A stretch of 7,256 nucleotides of DNA from Longimicrobium sp. (GTDB lineage: Bacteria; Gemmatimonadota; Gemmatimonadetes; Longimicrobiales; Longimicrobiaceae), in the NCBI GenBank assembly GCA_030446945.1, contig JAUJMI010000016.1, positions 1 through 7,256 of the forward strand, in the 5' to 3' direction. This document shows positions 5,252-7,256 of this stretch, piece after piece; the first letter of the stretch is position 1; each line of letters opens with the position of its first letter. Below the pieces are notes generated by a model. It was not told the DNA's origin, did not search any database, and saw nothing but the letters and a program-made list of their open reading frames with translations. The position numbers and the translations under genes are program-made.

Positions 5252-6624
5252 GCGGGGCGGACGATCGGGCGCAGGCGCCCACACCGGGGCCGGTGCGCCC
5301 CTTCCACTTTCCCGCCGTGGAGCGCACGACGCTCGGCAACGGGCTGGAGGTGGTGGTGGCCGAGACGCGCCGCTTCCCCGTGGTGACGGTGGAGCTGGTG
5401 GTCAACGCCGGCGGCACCGCCGAGGACGAGGGGACTGCCGGCGTCGCCACCCTCACCGCCAGCCTGCTGGAGTCGGGCGCGGGGGAGCGCACGGCGGAGC
5501 AGATGGCGGAGACGGCGGACGGGCTGGGGATCACGCTGGACAGCACCACCGGGTGGGACGTGGCGCAGTGCGGCTTCACGTCGCTCCACGCGCGGCTGGA
5601 GCAGGGGCTGGAGCTGCTCGCGGACATGGTGCGCCGCCCCACCTTCCCCCAGGCGGAGGTGGAGCGGCTGCGCGTGGAGCGGCTGGGCACCCTGGCGCAC
5701 CGCCGCACCGACCCCTCCTCGCTCGCCACCGAGGTCTTCAGCCGCTACACCTACGCGGCGAACACTCCGTTCGCGCGCCCGGTGGGCGGCACCTCTGCCA
5801 CCGTGAGCGCGCTGGGGCGCGAGCAGGTGGCCGCATTCCACGTCGCGCGCTACGCCCCCGCGGGGAACGCGCTGGTGGGCGCGGGCGACGTGGGGCTGGG
5901 CGAACTGGCGGCGCTGGCGGAGCGCTTCTTCGGGGACTGGAGGGGGGAAAGCCTCCCCGCCGCAGTCCCCGCCGTCACGCCGCGCAGCGAGCAGGTGACG
6001 GTGGTGGTGGCGCACCGCCCGGGCGCGGTGCAGAGCGAGATCCGGCTGGGGCACGTGGGGGTGGAGCGCGGCGCGCCGGACTACACCCACCTCCTGGTGA
6101 TGAACACCATCCTGGGCGGCTCCTTCTCGTCGCGGCTCAACATGAACCTGCGCGAGCGGCGCGGCTACACGTACGGCGTCAGCTCGCTGTGGACGGCGCG
6201 GCGGCAGCGGGGGGCCTTCTACGCCTCCACCGCCGTGCAGACCGAGGTCACGGCGCACGCGGTGGAGGAGATCCTCGGCGAGATCCGCGGCATCCGCGAG
6301 GCCGAGGTGTCGCCCGACGAGCTTCGCGACGCACGCGACTACCTGGCCGGCGTCTTTCCGCTCACCGTGGAGACCACCGCGGGTGTCGCGGCGCGCCTGG
6401 CCGGGCTGGTGACGTACGGCCTCCCCTCCGAGTACTACCAGAACTACCGCGAGCGCATCCTGGTCGTCACCGCGGACGAGGTGCTGCAGGCGGCCCGCAG
6501 GCGCCTCCACCCGGACCGCGCCGTCATCGTGGTGGCGGGCGACGCGGACCAGGTGAGGGCACCGCTGGAGGCGCTGGGGATCGGGCCGGTGGAGGTGGTG
6601 GACCCCGCCGAGGTGCTCGACTGA
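5248..6624 (+). CDS. M16-family protein lacking the zinc site, partner subunit
   Basis: The 458-residue product keeps the M16 fold: TTLGNGLEVVVAE (27-39) opens the first domain and ILGGSFSSRLNMNLRERRGY the second. Where the HxxEH site should be, the sequence is GVATLTASLLESG (65-77), so Thr68, Ala71 and Ser72 replace His, Glu and His; it cannot hold the catalytic zinc. It does have the Arg-x6-Tyr pair (Arg302, Tyr309) used by M16 enzymes such as insulin-degrading enzyme to bind substrate. The upstream gene has the opposite defects. Heterodimeric bacterial M16B peptidases with exactly this split are known (for example from Sphingomonas), so I infer one shared active enzyme. The start is GTG at 5248 in a GTGA overlap with the catalytic subunit, which favours equal synthesis. 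The first 20 residues are Pro-rich and show no signal peptide. An AT-rich spacer and a terminator follow. Confidence 0.9.
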   Translation: MSGADDRAQAPTPGPVRPFHFPAVERTTLGNGLEVVVAETRRFPVVTVELVVNAGGTAEDEGTAGVATLTASLLESGAGERTAEQMAETADGLGITLDSTTGWDVAQCGFTSLHARLEQGLELLADMVRRPTFPQAEVERLRVERLGTLAHRRTDPSSLATEVFSRYTYAANTPFARPVGGTSATVSALGREQVAAFHVARYAPAGNALVGAGDVGLGELAALAERFFGDWRGESLPAAVPAVTPRSEQVTVVVAHRPGAVQSEIRLGHVGVERGAPDYTHLLVMNTILGGSFSSRLNMNLRERRGYTYGVSSLWTARRQRGAFYASTAVQTEVTAHAVEEILGEIRGIREAEVSPDELRDARDYLAGVFPLTVETTAGVAARLAGLVTYGLPSEYYQNYRERILVVTADEVLQAARRRLHPDRAVIVVAGDADQVRAPLEALGIGPVEVVDPAEVLD

Positions 6625-6641
6625 CCGGTTCGAACGTTTGT

Positions 6642-6648
6642 TAACTTG
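6642..6648 (+). promoter_or_regulatory. Candidate -10 box upstream of the NUDIX gene
   Basis: TAACTTG lies in a short AT-rich island (6628-6654) between the M16 stop and the terminator. It matches the TANCTTG boxes before the other units. If active, transcription would begin at about 6655, so the terminator hairpin would form the very 5' end of the NUDIX message. I see no clear -35. The island also holds two small palindromes, GTTCGAAC (6628-6635) and GTTAAC (6640-6645). Confidence 0.3.
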
Positions 6649-6654
6649 TAGTTA

Positions 6655-6691
6655 GGGCGCCGCTCGGCCGGTTGAGCGGCGCCCTCTCTTT
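6655..6691 (+). terminator. Intrinsic terminator of the TPR-DUF218-M16 operon
   Basis: GGGCGCCGCTC (6655-6665) pairs perfectly with GAGCGGCGCCC (6674-6684) around an 8-base loop, and TCTCTTT follows. It lies 30 bases after the stop of the second M16 gene and 26 bases before the NUDIX start, so it should end the operon. It may also act as an attenuator if transcription begins just upstream of it. Confidence 0.87.
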
Positions 6692-6717
6692 GGACATCTT
6701 TCAACCTGCGGAAACCG

Positions 6718-7256
6718 ATGAGCGACGCCACTCTCCCGGCCGGCGGTGCGCCGGGGATGATCTCGAGGAGGCCGGTCCACAACGGGCGCATCGTGGACCT
6801 GGGGGTGGACACCGTCCGCTTCCCGGACGGCTCCACGGGAGAGCTGGAGCTGATCCGGCACTCCGGCGCCGCGGCGGTGCTCCCCGTCCTCAGCGATCCA
6901 GCGGGCGGCGATCCGCAGATCGTGCTGATTCGGCAGTACCGCTACGCCGCCGGCGGCTACCTCTACGAGGTGCCGGCCGGGCGCCCGGACCGCCCGGGCG
7001 AGCCGTGGGAGGAGTGCGCGAGACGCGAGCTCCGCGAAGAGACGGGGCTCACCGCCGGCTCGCTGCGCTTCCTCACCACCATCTGGACCACGCCGGGCTT
7101 CACGGACGAGCAGATCCACCTTTACCTGGCCACCGGCCTCACGGCGGGTGAGACGGAGTTCGACCCCGACGAGTTCGTGGAGACGGTGCCCCTCCCCATG
7201 TCCGAAGCGCTGCGCATGGTGCGCGACGGCGAGATCACCGACGGCAAGACCATCTG
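6718..7256 (+). CDS. NUDIX hydrolase, ADP-ribose pyrophosphatase-like (3' truncated by window)
   Basis: The frame from ATG 6718 stays open for 179 codons and leaves at the right edge, so the C-terminus is missing. The Nudix box spans residues 88-111: G-x6-E-x7-REL-REETGL, with Glu104, Glu107 and Glu108 as expected metal ligands. The spacing between the first Gly and Glu is one longer than the classical five. RQYRYA (72-77), YEVPAG (83-88) and the loop PGFTDE (126-131) are features of the NudF-type ADP-ribose pyrophosphatases, which hydrolyse ADP-ribose to AMP and ribose 5-phosphate in the cytosol. Substrates of Nudix enzymes cannot be fixed from sequence alone. The ribosome site is weak (GCGGAA upstream), and ATG at 6757 is an alternative start. 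The product ribose 5-phosphate is also the RpiA substrate, but the genes are 6 kb apart and no functional link is implied. Confidence 0.88.
   Translation, partial: MSDATLPAGGAPGMISRRPVHNGRIVDLGVDTVRFPDGSTGELELIRHSGAAAVLPVLSDPAGGDPQIVLIRQYRYAAGGYLYEVPAGRPDRPGEPWEECARRELREETGLTAGSLRFLTTIWTTPGFTDEQIHLYLATGLTAGETEFDPDEFVETVPLPMSEALRMVRDGEITDGKTI

Noticed and set aside
3635..5284. 549-residue open frame on the minus strand
   Set aside because: It lies antisense to the clear M16 catalytic gene. Its Arg/His/Ala-rich, repetitive composition is the usual shadow of high-GC coding DNA.
5215..6510. 431-residue open frame on the minus strand
   Set aside because: It lies antisense to the second M16 gene, and its low-complexity composition matches no family.
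6672..6700. TTGAGC-N17-CATCTT as the NUDIX promoter
   Set aside because: The spacing is right, but the -10 matches only 3/6 and the -35 lies within the terminator arm. The TAACTTG box at 6642 fits the local pattern better, though neither is proven.
1..7256. CRISPR array, insertion sequence or phage remnant
   Set aside because: I saw no regularly spaced direct repeats, no transposase or integrase motifs and no terminal inverted repeats.

Overview
The window is very GC-rich DNA with dense, almost entirely plus-strand genes from a free-living bacterium. GC-biased third codon positions, frequent GTG starts, Shine-Dalgarno-like sites and a tRNA without an encoded CCA end fit several high-GC phyla. 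My best guess, from general impression only, is a Gemmatimonadota (Longimicrobium-like) chromosome; Myxococcota or another high-GC phylum cannot be excluded. I see no transposase, integrase, phage gene or CRISPR array. Most of the window is ordinary chromosomal backbone.

Layout. (1) Positions 1-54 are the last codons of an upstream gene, closed by a strong intrinsic terminator (89-125). (2) rpiA and rpe (220-1604) form a two-gene unit with an ATGA overlap; the two enzymes isomerise and epimerise ribulose 5-phosphate in the non-oxidative pentose phosphate pathway. (3) A tRNA-Leu(UAA) gene (1651-1732) has its own promoter-like box and terminator. (4) Positions 1776-2385 hold non-coding DNA, a palindromic repeat, and one small minus-strand gene for a 73-residue protein with a CxxC motif. 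(5) A four-gene plus-strand operon (2386-6624) encodes a soluble TPR protein, a membrane-anchored DUF218/YdcF-like protein and two M16 peptidase-family proteins. Its junctions are GTGA overlaps at the first and last joints, with a 26-base gap or an alternative GTGA overlap at the middle one. (6) A strong terminator (6655-6691) precedes a NUDIX hydrolase gene, probably ADP-ribose pyrophosphatase-like, that runs off the right edge.

How the genes work together. The M16 proteins look like the two halves of one heterodimeric protease. The first has the zinc site (HxxEH plus a distal Glu) but lacks the R/Y substrate-binding pair. The second has lost the zinc site but keeps R-x6-Y. The TPR and DUF218 genes are translationally or transcriptionally coupled to them, but what they do for the protease, if anything, is unknown.

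The most notable non-coding signal is a TANCTTG box that recurs upstream of each plus-strand transcription unit (144, 1637, 2318, 6642). It is plausibly the -10 element of this organism's main sigma factor. I did not find a convincing wholly new system. The complementary M16 pair with its coupled neighbours, the small CxxC protein and the arrangement of promoter box followed by terminator ahead of the NUDIX gene are the items most worth a second look.
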